A stretch of DNA of 64,000 bases from an uncultured Lactobacillus sp. (GCA_937874695.1 CALNAJ010000044.1:1-64000); one strand, 5' to 3'. Numbered from the stretch's first letter, positions 52,212-61,394 are shown. Notes: a model not told the origin generated them from the letters alone. Numbers and translations are program-made.

Positions 52212-53498
52212 TTAGGCGTTCCAGACGTCTTGCAAGATGTTCGTTTGTTCGCGGTCAGGGCCGACGGAAAGGGTGGCAATGTCAACACCAACCAATTCTG
52301 CCAAGCGCTTGACGTAGTTTTGTGCGTTAACGGGCAGCTCTTCTACAGAGTGGCAGTGGGTGATGTCTTCAGTCCAACCTGGGAATTCATCGTAAATAGG
52401 TTGGCAAGCATCGAGGTCGACCAGGCTAGCTGGGTAATGGTAGATAGTTTCACCATTGAGTTCGTAAGCCTTGCAGATCTTGACGGTTTCCAGACCAGTT
52501 AGGACGTCCAGACAGTTTAAGGACAAGCTAGTCAAGCCGGAAACACGCTTGGCGTGACGCAGAACAACACTGTCGAACCAACCGATCCGACGAGGACGCT
52601 TGGTAACGGTCCCGTATTCGTGGCCGGTTTCGCGGATGGTATCCCCAATTTCATCAAATAATTCAGTTGGGAATGGCCCATCGCCGACCCGAGACGTGTA
52701 AGCCTTGCAGACACCGACAACGTGGTCGATCTTGGTTGGGCCCACACCGGCACCGATGGTTACCCCACCAGCAACGGGGTTTGACGACGTGACGAAGGGA
52801 TAGGTCCCATGGTCGATGTCTAACATAACACCCTGGGCGCCTTCAAACAGCACGTTCTTGCCGGCATCTAAGGCGTCGTTGATGACAACGGATGTGTCGG
52901 TCACGTGATCTTTGATCTGTTGGCCAAGTGCGTAGTATTTTTCAAAAATTTCATTAAAGTCTAACGGTTCTTCATTGTAAAGTTTCGTTAAGACGTTGTT
53001 CTTTTCAATTAAGTTTTGGCGAAGCTTGTCGGCAAAGATATCGTGGTCGAGCAGGTCGGCCACCCGGATACCGATACGTTCAGCTTTGTCCATGTAGGCG
53101 GGACCGATACCCTTATTGGTCGTCCCGATTTTGTTTTCCTTCATCTTCTCTTGCGCTTGGTCCAGCAAGATGTGGTAAGGCAGAATCACGTGGGCCCGGT
53201 CCGAAATCCGGAGATTATCCGTGGCCACGCCGTTTTCGTGCAGGTAAGCCAGTTCTTGAACCAATGATTGGGGGTTCAAGACGACCCCGTTACCGATGAC
53301 ACTGGTCTTGTCGGCGTAGAAGATCCCTGAAGGAATCAGCCGCAGTTTAAACGTTTGACCATTGAAAACAATAGTGTGACCGGCGTTGTCACCACCTTGG
53401 TAGCGGGCAATGACATCAGCCTTCTCACTTAGAAAATCCGTGATCTTTCCTTTACCTTCGTCGCCCCATTGACTACCAACTACTACTGTTGATGACAT
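52212..53498 (-). CDS. purA: adenylosuccinate synthase
   Basis: This 428-residue enzyme joins IMP and aspartate using GTP, the first step from IMP to AMP. Motifs: [17 protein letters not shown] (P-loop, catalytic Asp), GGDNAGHTI (catalytic His), [25 protein letters not shown] and [13 protein letters not shown]. The length is typical. It is the first gene of purA-guaC, divergent from purB, with PurBox-like sites in between. ATG 53498 is preceded by GAGGTG. Confidence 0.97.
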   Translation of the reverse strand: MSSTVVVGSQWGDEGKGKITDFLSEKADVIARYQGGDNAGHTIVFNGQTFKLRLIPSGIFYADKTSVIGNGVVLNPQSLVQELAYLHENGVATDNLRISDRAHVILPYHILLDQAQEKMKENKIGTTNKGIGPAYMDKAERIGIRVADLLDHDIFADKLRQNLIEKNNVLTKLYNEEPLDFNEIFEKYYALGQQIKDHVTDTSVVINDALDAGKNVLFEGAQGVMLDIDHGTYPFVTSSNPVAGGVTIGAGVGPTKIDHVVGVCKAYTSRVGDGPFPTELFDEIGDTIRETGHEYGTVTKRPRRIGWFDSVVLRHAKRVSGLTSLSLNCLDVLTGLETVKICKAYELNGETIYHYPASLVDLDACQPIYDEFPGWTEDITHCHSVEELPVNAQNYVKRLAELVGVDIATLSVGPDREQTNILQDVWNA

Positions 53499-53555
53499 AA
53501 CAACACCTCATTACTTTATTTTGCTAGGCCGAACACCCAGCAAGAATAAGTGTAA

Positions 53556-53593
53556 CAAGTTCGGAATTAAAAAGCAACTAAAAAGCGAACTAT
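53556..53593. promoter_or_regulatory. PurBox-like sites upstream of purA
   Basis: On the minus strand AATTCCGAACTTG (53568-53556) fits the PurR PurBox consensus AWWWCCGAACWWT except the last base. On the plus strand AAAAGCGAACTAT (53581-53593) fits with one change. PurR control by PRPP is therefore likely. Confidence 0.55.
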
Positions 53594-53720
53594 TTTTATA
53601 TTTATATCCAATAAAGTTCTATTTATTTCAATATAAAACTAATTATCCACTAGCTGCATTCAAAATAACTAGCTAAAATGGGATAATCTATGGTATGATT
53701 ACTTGTGGAGCAACACAAGC

Positions 53721-53745
53721 TATAATTAAAATAATGTTCGGGTTT
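53721..53745 (+). promoter_or_regulatory. purB -10 box and PurBox-like site
   Basis: TATAAT at 53721-53726 precedes a PurBox-like sequence read on minus, AAACCCGAACATT (53745-53733), with one mismatch to the consensus. It lies in the 5' untranslated region of purB. Confidence 0.5.
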
Positions 53746-53771
53746 TAGTCCGTATTTATAGGAGGAAATGC

Positions 53772-55067
53772 ATGTTAGAACGTTATACCCGACCAGAAAT
53801 GGGTCAAATCTGGTCATTAGAAAATCAATACAAGTCCTGGTTGGCGGTTGAAATCGCCATTGATGAAGCCTGGGCACAATTGGGCGAGGTTCCCGCTGAA
53901 GATGCCCAGAAGATTCGCGCCAACGCGACCTTTGACGTGGACCGTATTGCTGAGATTGAAGCCGTGACGCATCATGATATGGTCGCCTTCACGCGTAACG
54001 TTTCGGAATCACTAGGAGCCGAACGAAAGTGGATTCACTTTGGTGTGACGAGTACCGATGTCGTGGATACGGCGCAGGGCTACCGACTTAAACAGGCCAA
54101 TGTCGTGATTCGGCAAAGTCTAACGGATTTGATTGCGACCTTAAAGTCACTGGCACTGCAGTATAAGACGACCGTCATGATTGGCCGGACCCATGGGGTT
54201 CAAGCCGAACCCACCACGTTTGGGTTAAAGATGGCACGTTTCTATGAAGAAATGCAACGTAACTTGATTCGCTTCGACCGGGCAGCTGCCGAAGTTGAGA
54301 CGGGGAAGATCAGTGGGGCCGTTGGGACCTTTGCCAACGTGCCACCCGAAGTGGAAGCGTTCGTGTGCGACCAGCTCGGTATTACACCGCAGCCCATCGC
54401 AACGCAGGTGCTACCGCGAGACCTGCATGCGAATTACGTGGCGACGCTGGCGCTGATTGGCACTAGCGTGGAAAATATTGCCACTGAGATTCGCGGCTTA
54501 CAGCGTTCGGAAATTCATGAAGTCGAAGAACACTTTAATCCCGGACAGAAGGGGTCTTCGGCAATGCCACACAAGCGAAATCCGATTGGATCGGAAAATG
54601 TGACCGGATTGGCGCGAGTCTTGCGCGGGACAATGGTCACGGCGTACGAGGACGTGAGCCTCTGGCACGAACGAGACATTTCCCACTCCTCGGCCGAACG
54701 GATGATTCTACCGGAAAGCACGACGCTGTTAGATTACATGCTGCACCGAATCAACCGGATCTTGAGTAATCTGGATGTTTTCCCAGAAACCATGAAGGCC
54801 AACATGAACCGGACGTACGGTTTGATCTACAGTCAACGGTTATTATTGAAGTTGATTGAATCGGGGCTCAGTCGGGAAGATGCGTACGACCTGGTTCAGC
54901 CCTTAACGGCGCAGGCCTGGGACCAACAGGTGCAATTCCGACCATTGGTAGAAGCCAAGACCGAAATTACGGCGCGACTGACGCCAGACCAAATCGAAGA
55001 TGCCTTTGACTATCACTATCACTTACGTCGAGTGGACTATATTTTCCACCGGTTAGGCTTAGACTAG
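53772..55067 (+). CDS. purB: adenylosuccinate lyase
   Basis: This 431-residue homotetrameric lyase cleaves adenylosuccinate to AMP plus fumarate and also acts at the SAICAR step. Signature GSSAMPHKRNP (catalytic Ser loop) is at about residues 260-270. FTRNVSESLGAERKWIHFGVTSTDVVDTA and IGRTHGVQAEPTTFG (catalytic His) are also present. ATG 53772 has AGGAGG nine bases upstream. It is divergent from purA. A small antitoxin gene follows after 26 bases. Confidence 0.97.
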   Translation: MLERYTRPEMGQIWSLENQYKSWLAVEIAIDEAWAQLGEVPAEDAQKIRANATFDVDRIAEIEAVTHHDMVAFTRNVSESLGAERKWIHFGVTSTDVVDTAQGYRLKQANVVIRQSLTDLIATLKSLALQYKTTVMIGRTHGVQAEPTTFGLKMARFYEEMQRNLIRFDRAAAEVETGKISGAVGTFANVPPEVEAFVCDQLGITPQPIATQVLPRDLHANYVATLALIGTSVENIATEIRGLQRSEIHEVEEHFNPGQKGSSAMPHKRNPIGSENVTGLARVLRGTMVTAYEDVSLWHERDISHSSAERMILPESTTLLDYMLHRINRILSNLDVFPETMKANMNRTYGLIYSQRLLLKLIESGLSREDAYDLVQPLTAQAWDQQVQFRPLVEAKTEITARLTPDQIEDAFDYHYHLRRVDYIFHRLGLD

Positions 55068-55093
55068 CGCACATCCTAGGGGGAACGGATACT

Positions 55094-55324
55094 ATGAAGA
55101 CGACTTATTCAGTGACTGACGCACAGCAGAATTTACAAGCACTCATGCAGGCAGCCAGCACGGGGACGCCCGTTAAGATTGAAACCTCGGCGGGCAAGCA
55201 ACAGGGCGCCGTTCTCCTTAGTGAAGCGCGCTGGGAAGCTATTCAGCAACAGCTTGCCAGTCAAGAGCCAGAGGACGAATTGCAACACCGCCAGGATTTC
55301 TATCGGGCGTGGGGCCGACTATAA
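55094..55324 (+). CDS. Phd/YefM-type antitoxin, orphan
   Basis: This 76-residue protein with the Phd fold at the N terminus (YSVTDAQQNLQALMQAASTGTPVKIETSAGKQQGAVLLS) binds DNA and would normally neutralise a Doc or YoeB/RelE toxin through its C-terminal helix. No toxin frame follows; a terminator comes 15 bases after the stop. It may be solitary or may regulate purB, with which it could be cotranscribed. ATG 55094 has AGGGGGAA upstream. Confidence 0.8.
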   Translation: MKTTYSVTDAQQNLQALMQAASTGTPVKIETSAGKQQGAVLLSEARWEAIQQQLASQEPEDELQHRQDFYRAWGRL

Positions 55325-55338
55325 GTCAACGTAAACGA

Positions 55339-55384
55339 AAAGAACCGCACCGTCTCGGGGAGAGAGCAGTGCGGTTCTTTTTTA
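55339..55384. terminator. terminator of purB-phd; also on minus strand
   Basis: AAAGAACCGCAC (55339-55350) pairs with GTGCGGTTCTTT (55369-55380), with an inner TCTC/GAGA. A plus-strand T-run lies at 55378-55383. On minus it ends GGTTCTTTTCGTTT, a weaker U-tract, and its apical loop reads TCCCC. Confidence 0.8.
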
Positions 55385-55487
55385 TGAGGAGTGAGGTCAC
55401 TTAAGGGGGAGTGACACTCAGTTTAGAGGAGTTGGTTAGGCTTGAGGGAACCTAACCAGGATGCGATTCTCTTAGGGGGAGAGAATC
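55339..55487 (-). ncRNA. candidate small RNA with four C-rich hairpin loops
   Basis: Read on minus from 55487 there are three hairpins. GATTCTCT/AGAGAATC has loop CCCCCTA (55465-55487). GGTTAGG/CCTAACC has loop TTCCCTCAAG (55434-55457). GTCACT/AGTGAC has loop CCCCCTTA (55396-55415). The terminator hairpin with loop TCCCC follows. Linkers contain AACTCCTC and CACTCCTC, which are complements of Shine-Dalgarno sequences. It lies just downstream of the alpha/beta hydrolase gene on the same strand, so it may be its 3' end or have its own promoter; a possible -10 TATAGT is near 55550, without a good -35. Confidence 0.55.
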
Positions 55488-55641
55488 TTAAAGGGATTGG
55501 ATATCTAGAATTTGACTAGTAACAGTTATTGGCTAATTACTATGATTATTACTATACCCGGAGTTTGTGAATAGAAACGGGGGAAACCTGTGACGACTTT
55601 TTGACAATTTATTAAAGGAATTCTAAACGTGTGAAGTTTCT

Positions 55642-56583
55642 TTAGTTCTTTTCGTCAAAGTAGGTCTCCAGGAACTCTTCCACGTGGGCTTGGTAGCGAT
55701 TGGGGTTGATCCAGAAACTCTCAGCGTGTGAGGCGTTCTTCACGATCCACAATTGTTTGGCCGCGTGGGTAGCTGCGTAATTTTCATAGGCCATGCCCAC
55801 CGGCACGTAGACGTCCTTTTCTCCGTGAATGAAGAGAATTGGCCGCTTGTTTTTCTTGAGTTGATCGGTTGCCGTCACGTCGCCCAGATAATAACCCAGC
55901 CGTCGCTTGGAAATAGTGCTGACGAGCGGTTCAATCGGGTATTTCGGTAAATGAAATTGGCGCTTGAGTAGGTAAGTTAGCTCGGCTTCGATACTTGAGT
56001 AGCCACAGTCGGCGATGATGGCCTTGACCTGTGGTGGCAGGCTTTCACCAGAGAGCATTTCCATGGTGGCACCGCCCATGCTGACACCGAACATTAGAAT
56101 CTTCACGTCGGCGCTAGATCGGTCGATGACCTGTTGAATCCACTGGAGATAGTCCAATCGATCCAGCCAGCCGAAGCTGATATATTTGCCAGCACTTTCG
56201 CCATGCCCACGGTCATCGGGCAAGAGGACGTTGAAGCCTAAGCGGTGATACATCTGAGCAAAGTTCGCCATGGTTTCGCCATTTCCCTTATAGCCGTGAG
56301 AAATGATGACAGTCTTGTCACTCAGTGTTTCGGCGGGAATATATTCCGCGACCATCCGGTTCTTGGGATCGTGTTCGTGGAGGTACCATTTTTCCTTGGA
56401 AACAGCTTTGTACCAGTCCACGTCGGCGTAGTAGGCATCGGCATATTTTTGTTTATCAGCAGAAGTTTCGGGAACGTAATTGACCCGCTTAAAAGCGAAG
56501 TTAAAGAGCCGTTCACTGGCAAACAGCGAGGTCGCCGCAATACCAGCCAGGGGGAGGGTCCAGGTCAACGTTTTCTTCTTCAA
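55642..56583 (-). CDS. membrane-anchored alpha/beta hydrolase
   Basis: This 313-residue serine hydrolase is of the abhydrolase superfamily (prolyl-oligopeptidase/esterase like). An N-terminal helix (TWTLPLAGIAATSLFA) probably anchors it in the membrane. The oxyanion region is ISHGYKGNGET, the nucleophile Ser is in FGVSMGGA, Asp in HGEKDVYVP and His in NASHAES. DDRGHGES is also conserved. The natural substrate is unknown. Its 3' side is the C-rich hairpin region. The start ATG 56583 has AGGACC upstream, a weak site. Confidence 0.87.
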   Translation of the reverse strand: MKKKTLTWTLPLAGIAATSLFASERLFNFAFKRVNYVPETSADKQKYADAYYADVDWYKAVSKEKWYLHEHDPKNRMVAEYIPAETLSDKTVIISHGYKGNGETMANFAQMYHRLGFNVLLPDDRGHGESAGKYISFGWLDRLDYLQWIQQVIDRSSADVKILMFGVSMGGATMEMLSGESLPPQVKAIIADCGYSSIEAELTYLLKRQFHLPKYPIEPLVSTISKRRLGYYLGDVTATDQLKKNKRPILFIHGEKDVYVPVGMAYENYAATHAAKQLWIVKNASHAESFWINPNRYQAHVEEFLETYFDEKN

Positions 56584-56729
56584 TTAATCAGGTCCTTTCG
56601 TATTTTGAAATCGTTGGGATTTTGCTTTTGAATATGGCTGTCATCAATCATGGTCAAGAGGTCGCTGATAAAAAGCTACTATAAAGAAGACGATGACATT
56701 TTTAACCATAACTAACTTTGAATGTGCAT
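56584..56729. other. intergenic stretch upstream of hydrolase
   Basis: It holds the promoter region of the 56583 gene. I see no gene. Repeat copy B3 begins at its right side. Confidence 0.35.
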
Positions 56730-56945
56730 CGTAAGCCGGAGGAGGCTAGGAATGTAGCCAGCTGTGTCGGTGGTCTTATCTGGCGTTTCTCAGCCAGGTT
56801 AGAGCACGGGACGAGCTTGGAGACGTCTGTATTTTGACGGCTTCAAGTCGAGGTACAAGACGGCACTTTGGCTTGTACCGGTCCCCACAGCAGGCGGAAT
56901 CCCTAGCAGCCGCAGGCGACAACTAACCGCAACAGTTGATCGTGG
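56730..56945 (-). repeat. structured intergenic repeat, family A/B, copy B3
   Basis: Closing arms GCTAGGAAT (56745-56753) and ATCCCTAGC (56899-56907) pair with one mismatch. Inside are CTGG...CCAG, CTTGGAGACGTC...GACGGCTTCAAG and GGTACAAG...CTTGTACC hairpins. The tail GTCCCCACAGCAGGCGG is shared with B1 and B2. The strand is given relative to A1/B2. Confidence 0.75.
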
Positions 56946-56981
56946 TTAAAAACCAGGCTAACCGATAAACGGTTAGTCTGG
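56946..56981 (-). terminator. terminator of tyrosine phosphatase gene
   Basis: On minus CCAGACTAACC pairs with GGTTAGCCTGG around GTTTATC, followed by TTTTTAACC. Confidence 0.85.
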
Positions 56982-57009
56982 CAGTCATTCAACAATTTGT
57001 CAATTAATT

Positions 57010-57804
57010 TTAATCCAAATACAGTCGTTTCAGGTCAGTAATGTCACGACCAGAGAGGCCCAATACATCGCGTAAATAGTCCTGGGCACCCCCATATTGG
57101 GTGTTCACAATCTTAGTGGCCGCTTCAAAGTAGTCCGGGCTGACCGTGTAGAGCGCACGCATGTTGGTGATAAAGGTCTGACTCAGGCCACGTTCCTTGG
57201 CTGCCGCACTCTGTTGCGCAATCTTAGGAGCAATCACGTCATTGGTCATCAAGTAATCCTGACGAATCACTTGGGGATCGACGCCCAGGGCACTCAACGC
57301 AAAGTAAGCGCCCATCCCGGTCCGGTCTTTGCCGGCCGTGCAATGGAACAGAACGGCTTTATCCGGTTGATCGTTTGCCAGCAACGTCTCAAAGAAGTCG
57401 TGGTAGGCGACCTGTGCGGAACGCAACGTCATCATCTGCCGATAGACGTCCAGCATATGATTGTGACCGGACTGGTCATCAGTCGAGAAGCGTTCTTCCA
57501 ATTGTTCCTGTGAAGCAGAGGCATCTGTCTCGTCATCGGCAGGGAAGACTGGGAGAAAATGATAGTTCACGCCAGCTGGCACCTTGTCGGGTGACTGGAG
57601 CTGTTCGTCCTTGGAACGAAAGTCCACGTCAGCCACGACACCGTAATCAGTGAGGTGCTGTTGATCGGCGGGGGTGAGGTCAGCTAAGCCAGCAGTCCGA
57701 ATCAATTTATGCCATTTAACTGTGTGCCCGTCGATCGTGGGATAACCCCCTAATTCTCTGAAGTTGAGGCCCCCAGTCACAGCGATAATTCGGTTGTTTG
57801 TCAT
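57010..57804 (-). CDS. tyrosine-protein phosphatase (PF13350 type)
   Basis: This 264-residue phosphatase is of the bacterial Tyr/lipid phosphatase group. The P-loop is FHCTAGKDRTGMG (HCX5R; Cys at about residue 155). The N-terminal GGLNFRELGGYPT is the family signature and VVADVDFRSKDEQ holds the general-acid region. The substrate could be phosphotyrosine proteins or phosphoinositides. There is no signal peptide. ATG 57804 follows AAGGGTGG; GTG 57816 overlaps that site. Confidence 0.88.
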   Translation of the reverse strand: MTNNRIIAVTGGLNFRELGGYPTIDGHTVKWHKLIRTAGLADLTPADQQHLTDYGVVADVDFRSKDEQLQSPDKVPAGVNYHFLPVFPADDETDASASQEQLEERFSTDDQSGHNHMLDVYRQMMTLRSAQVAYHDFFETLLANDQPDKAVLFHCTAGKDRTGMGAYFALSALGVDPQVIRQDYLMTNDVIAPKIAQQSAAAKERGLSQTFITNMRALYTVSPDYFEAATKIVNTQYGGAQDYLRDVLGLSGRDITDLKRLYLD

Positions 57805-57967
57805 TACTATTTCCACCCTTTCCTATCAGTTGCTACGCGTTCTATTTTAACGGTTTTTGCAAAAATTACCTAGTAATTGCTTCTGAGGGAAGCGCTTTTT
57901 CATGAAACGCTGTATACTGGCATAAGGGAAAAGAGAATGAAGAAGGCAAAAAGATAGGGTGATAGTC

Positions 57968-58855
57968 GTGAGTTTGCGTGGGAAATGGTTACTCTTCAAG
58001 ACCCAGCATAGTCAGCTCAAGCAGCAGATGCAGCAGGCATTTTTACAACCCAGTCGGCAGAATCGCGCCGTGGTACCCCAGAAATTCCCTGAATCCATCG
58101 TGACCAAGGAACGCGAAGTGTTTGGCGGTCGGATTCTCACCGCGGGTTCCGGTGCACCGTTGCCCCAGCACGTGATCTTATTTCACGGAGGGGCCTACAC
58201 CATGCAAGGAACAACAGGTCACCGCAAGTTAATGGTGGCGATGGTTCAGCAAGCTAATCTGCGTGTATCCTATGTCGATTACCCGTTAGTTCCCGAGGCC
58301 ACCGTGGATCAAACGGTGACGTTTGCGATGAATGCCTACGAATATCTACGGGCCCAGTACCCGGATGACCAATTCTTCTTGATGGGAGATTCAGCCGGTG
58401 GTGGTTTGGCGTTGACGGTGCTGCAGCAGTTGCAAGAGCACCAAGAACCTTTGCCAGCCGGAACCGTTCTCGTCTCGCCGTGGACCGACCTCAGCATGAT
58501 GAATCCCGATCTCAACGTGGCTGCTAAGCACGATCCGTTTCTCACCTTGGCAACGTTGAAGAAGATTGGCTATCGCTACGCCGGTGATCATCCCGTAACG
58601 GACCCAATCGTCAGTCCCATCTATGGTAACTTTGACGATTTGGGACCAATCATGTTGTACTATGGCACCAATGAATTGTTGTGGGCCGATGATCAGCGCC
58701 TGCTTCAGAAGTTGGAGACGGCCAGTGGCACACCGTTTACGGCACACGTGATGAAGTCGATGCTACATGACTATATTCTGTGGCCGGAATTGCCGGAATC
58801 CAAAAAGACTTTCAAAGAAATCAAACAGTTTATCTTAACCGGTGAACTAGAATAG
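57968..58855 (+). CDS. alpha/beta hydrolase fold-3 esterase
   Basis: This 295-residue lipase/esterase is of the hormone-sensitive-lipase group. It has the oxyanion motif FHGGAYTMQG and the nucleophile elbow GDSAGGGLAL. Catalytic Asp and His lie near the C terminus (TNELLWADDQRL and SMLHDYILWPELPES). Such enzymes cleave short-chain esters. GTG 57968 is favoured over GTG 57959 because AGGGTG lies nine bases upstream. A TATACT -10 box at 57913-57918 and a cre-like GAAGCGCTTTTTCA just before it suggest possible catabolite control. Confidence 0.85.
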   Translation: MSLRGKWLLFKTQHSQLKQQMQQAFLQPSRQNRAVVPQKFPESIVTKEREVFGGRILTAGSGAPLPQHVILFHGGAYTMQGTTGHRKLMVAMVQQANLRVSYVDYPLVPEATVDQTVTFAMNAYEYLRAQYPDDQFFLMGDSAGGGLALTVLQQLQEHQEPLPAGTVLVSPWTDLSMMNPDLNVAAKHDPFLTLATLKKIGYRYAGDHPVTDPIVSPIYGNFDDLGPIMLYYGTNELLWADDQRLLQKLETASGTPFTAHVMKSMLHDYILWPELPESKKTFKEIKQFILTGELE

Positions 58856-58861
58856 GTATCA

Positions 58862-58905
58862 AAACGGGTAGTTGCAACGTAACATAGTTGTGGCTACCCG
58901 TTTGC
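58862..58905 (+). terminator. terminator of esterase gene
   Basis: AAACGGGTAG pairs with CTACCCGTTT around a 22-base loop, followed by GCTT. Confidence 0.65.
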
Positions 58906-59044
58906 TTATCCTGAAAAAAGGTGGATAGGGGTTCTGTTTGACAGGATAACTAATTGTGCCATTCATTGTTATCTGACCCCGCAACTCAGATGGCCGCGGG
59001 GTATAATAAGCCTAATTGTATGTGATTAGAGTAGGAGGGATTGG

Positions 59045-60889
59045 ATGAAGGGACGATTGATTTTAGCCAGCCTGTTAGTGGGCCTGGCCGGTTATGGTGG
59101 GGTGCAGGCCTCAGCCGCGACGACCACGGTGGCCACCCCTTATCGTGAGAGTGAATTAAGCAATTTGAAACAAGTTAAGCAGGTGTCAGCCGGAAAGACG
59201 ATCACGTTAGACCTGGTCTTGAAGACCCGCAACAACGGTAAGCTAACGTCCACGGCGTTGGCGGTCAATACTGCGGGAAATAAACAATTCAAAAAGTACC
59301 TGACCCCCACACAATTTCGGCAAAAATTTGGGCAGTCGGCAACGACAACACAACGGCTGGCGACTTATTTTAAGGCCCACCATTTAAAGGTGACGACCTA
59401 TAACAACGGATTGATTATGCAGCTGAAAGGCTCCGCCTCTGCTGTGAACGCGACGTTTGCGACCAAATTGAAGACGGCTCGCTACCACGGTGAGAAGATT
59501 CAGTATTCCAAGAAGGCCCCTAAATTACCTAAGGATGTGGCCAAGCCCATCAAGGCTGTCGTGGGGATCACTAACATGGTCAAGCTCAGTAGCTTAGCGG
59601 ATACGTCATCGACGAGTTCTGATGGGCCCACTAGTGATGGTGCACCGCAGAATTTTTTGACGGCATACAACGCGACGACTAAGGCCACTCAAGGAAACAA
59701 GGGGAAGGGCCAGACCATTGGGATCATTAGTTTTAGTAAGGTGGTCAAATCTGACATTACGCACTTCTGGTCGGCCGAGGGCGTCTCCTCTTTAGCGTCG
59801 CGGATCAGTGTGAAAGCAACCGGTGGCGATAACGTTTGGGGTGATGTGGACCCTGGCAATGACGAGACCGCATTGGACGTTGAACAGGCTGGGGCGATTG
59901 CGCCAAAGGCTAAGCTCCGCGTATACACGGCATCTTTGAGTGATGTTGGCTGGATCAATTCGTTTGCCAGTGCCTTTGCGGAGAACAAGGCCAGCTCACT
60001 ATCGTTGAGTTGGGGATTGTCGGAAGGGGTGCTTCAGAGCTTGAATAAATACCATCTTCTGACGCCACTCTATGGAAGCATCATGAGTACGCTACTCGCA
60101 CAGGGGGCGACGCAAGGAATTTCAATCTTTGCGGCATCCGGTGATACGGGGGCCTATGGTGAAAGCCTGCAACGTGACGGCTCAACTACTGAAGGCATCT
60201 ACGCCAACTTTCCAGCGAACAACCCGTGGGTCACCGCGACTGGGGGGACCACGCTTCCCGTTGAAGGAACATTAGCCAACGGTGTCACGGTCAAGGTTGA
60301 TCGAGAACGAACCTGGGGTGGTGATTATCTCTTTGATGCTTACCAGAAGGACAAGGCGTTCTTCACGAAGAATGACGACCTGATGGGGATGCTCCAAGCC
60401 GGCAGTGGCGGTGGGATTTCCACCCTCTACGGCACGCCGAAATATCAAAAGGATGTCTCCGGGGTAAACACCTACAATGCGCGGCAATACCTGACGGCAA
60501 GCGGTCTGCCTAACGTGAATGCGAGTCTGATTCGGGGCACGGCAAGCGGCCGAAACTATCCGGATGTCGTGGCGGATGCGGACCCACTGACGGGTTACGA
60601 TTCCTACACGCGTGCGGATGGCTGGGATGTCATTGGTGGCACCAGCGTGGTAGCACCGCAGTTCGCGGCCATGACGGCGGTCATCAACAGTAACCGCAGT
60701 AAGCGCATGGGATTATGGAATCCACAGATCTACAAGCTAGCCCAAACGGCGAAGTCTCCATTCACCCCGCTAGATGCGTCGACCAACAACGGCAATCTCT
60801 ATTACGTCGGCCAACCCGGTAAGACGTATAACCAGGCAGCTGGGTTGGGGACGGTTGATTTTGGGAAGTTGGCAAGGGAATATAAATAG
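59045..60889 (+). CDS. secreted sedolisin-type serine peptidase (S53)
   Basis: This 614-residue pre-pro-enzyme has a signal peptide at about residues 1-25 (ending VQASA) and a pro-kumamolisin activation domain at about 35-185. The S53 catalytic domain covers about 200-612. The Glu/Asp pair is in DPGNDETALDVEQAG and the nucleophile Ser in GGTSVVAPQFAAM. Calcium ligands include the Asp of VVADADPL and of GTVDF at the end. Sedolisins work at acidic pH, which suits a lactic acid bacterium, probably for extracellular protein breakdown. ATG 59045 has GGAGGG. The stop codon touches repeat C2. Confidence 0.92.
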   Translation: MKGRLILASLLVGLAGYGGVQASAATTTVATPYRESELSNLKQVKQVSAGKTITLDLVLKTRNNGKLTSTALAVNTAGNKQFKKYLTPTQFRQKFGQSATTTQRLATYFKAHHLKVTTYNNGLIMQLKGSASAVNATFATKLKTARYHGEKIQYSKKAPKLPKDVAKPIKAVVGITNMVKLSSLADTSSTSSDGPTSDGAPQNFLTAYNATTKATQGNKGKGQTIGIISFSKVVKSDITHFWSAEGVSSLASRISVKATGGDNVWGDVDPGNDETALDVEQAGAIAPKAKLRVYTASLSDVGWINSFASAFAENKASSLSLSWGLSEGVLQSLNKYHLLTPLYGSIMSTLLAQGATQGISIFAASGDTGAYGESLQRDGSTTEGIYANFPANNPWVTATGGTTLPVEGTLANGVTVKVDRERTWGGDYLFDAYQKDKAFFTKNDDLMGMLQAGSGGGISTLYGTPKYQKDVSGVNTYNARQYLTASGLPNVNASLIRGTASGRNYPDVVADADPLTGYDSYTRADGWDVIGGTSVVAPQFAAMTAVINSNRSKRMGLWNPQIYKLAQTAKSPFTPLDASTNNGNLYYVGQPGKTYNQAAGLGTVDFGKLAREYK

Positions 60890-61228
60890 AGTGCGGAACA
60901 AGGCGGTTAGGTCCTGAGCATTAACGTCAATAAGGATAAAAGCCCGGGCTTGGCTTTTGTTCTTATTGGGGTTAAGCGCAGGGACCTGCCTTGTGAAGCA
61001 CGTTTCGGCAATGTAAAATTAGAGGGAATCTTTGAACAAGTGGAACAATAATGACGTGGACTTTACCTAATGGGGTTAAGCGCAGGAGTCTGCCTTGTGG
61101 AGCACGTTTCGGCAGTGTGAAATTAGAGGGAGTCTTTGAACAAGTAGATTAATAGCGGTTTGACTTATTCCTTATTGGGGTTAAGCGCAAGGACCTACCT
61201 GCTGGAGCACGTTTCGGCAATGTAAAAA
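60889..61228 (+). repeat. structured intergenic repeat, family C, copy C2 with tandem units
   Basis: It opens GAGTGCGGAACAAGGCGG as in C1, folds through AATAAG/CTTATT and AAAAGCC/GGCTTTT, and then carries three direct repeats. Each starts near TTATTGGGGTTAAGCGCA and includes GAGCACGTTTCGGCA. Units begin at about 60962, 61066 and 61171 (period 104-105). Only the first has its 5' arm next to it. It begins at the stop codon of the S53 peptidase. Confidence 0.75.
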
Positions 61229-61341
61229 AGGTGCGAAAGTCCCTAAACGGCTATGATCTCACTGTAAGTATAGAGGCTAATCAATTACCTACAAAGAACC
61301 CAGCCCCAATCTTCAAACGAAATCCATTAAAAACCAAACTA

Positions 61342-61385
61342 AAAAAGAACCGCCTCCCAATCCATCCGGGAGGCGGTTCTTCACA
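61342..61385 (-). terminator. terminator of MucBP surface protein gene
   Basis: On minus AAGAACCGCCTCCC pairs with GGGAGGCGGTTCTT around GGATGGATT, followed by TTTTAG. Confidence 0.85.
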
Positions 61386-61394
61386 TCTAAACTT

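Noticed and set aside
53499..53771. Purine riboswitch between purA and purB
   Set aside because: No conserved aptamer core or terminator was found; PurBox-like sites explain control better.
60962..61210. Three direct repeats considered as a CRISPR array
   Set aside because: The units are about 80 bases of similarity with a 104-base period, not short identical repeats with unique spacers, and there are no cas genes.
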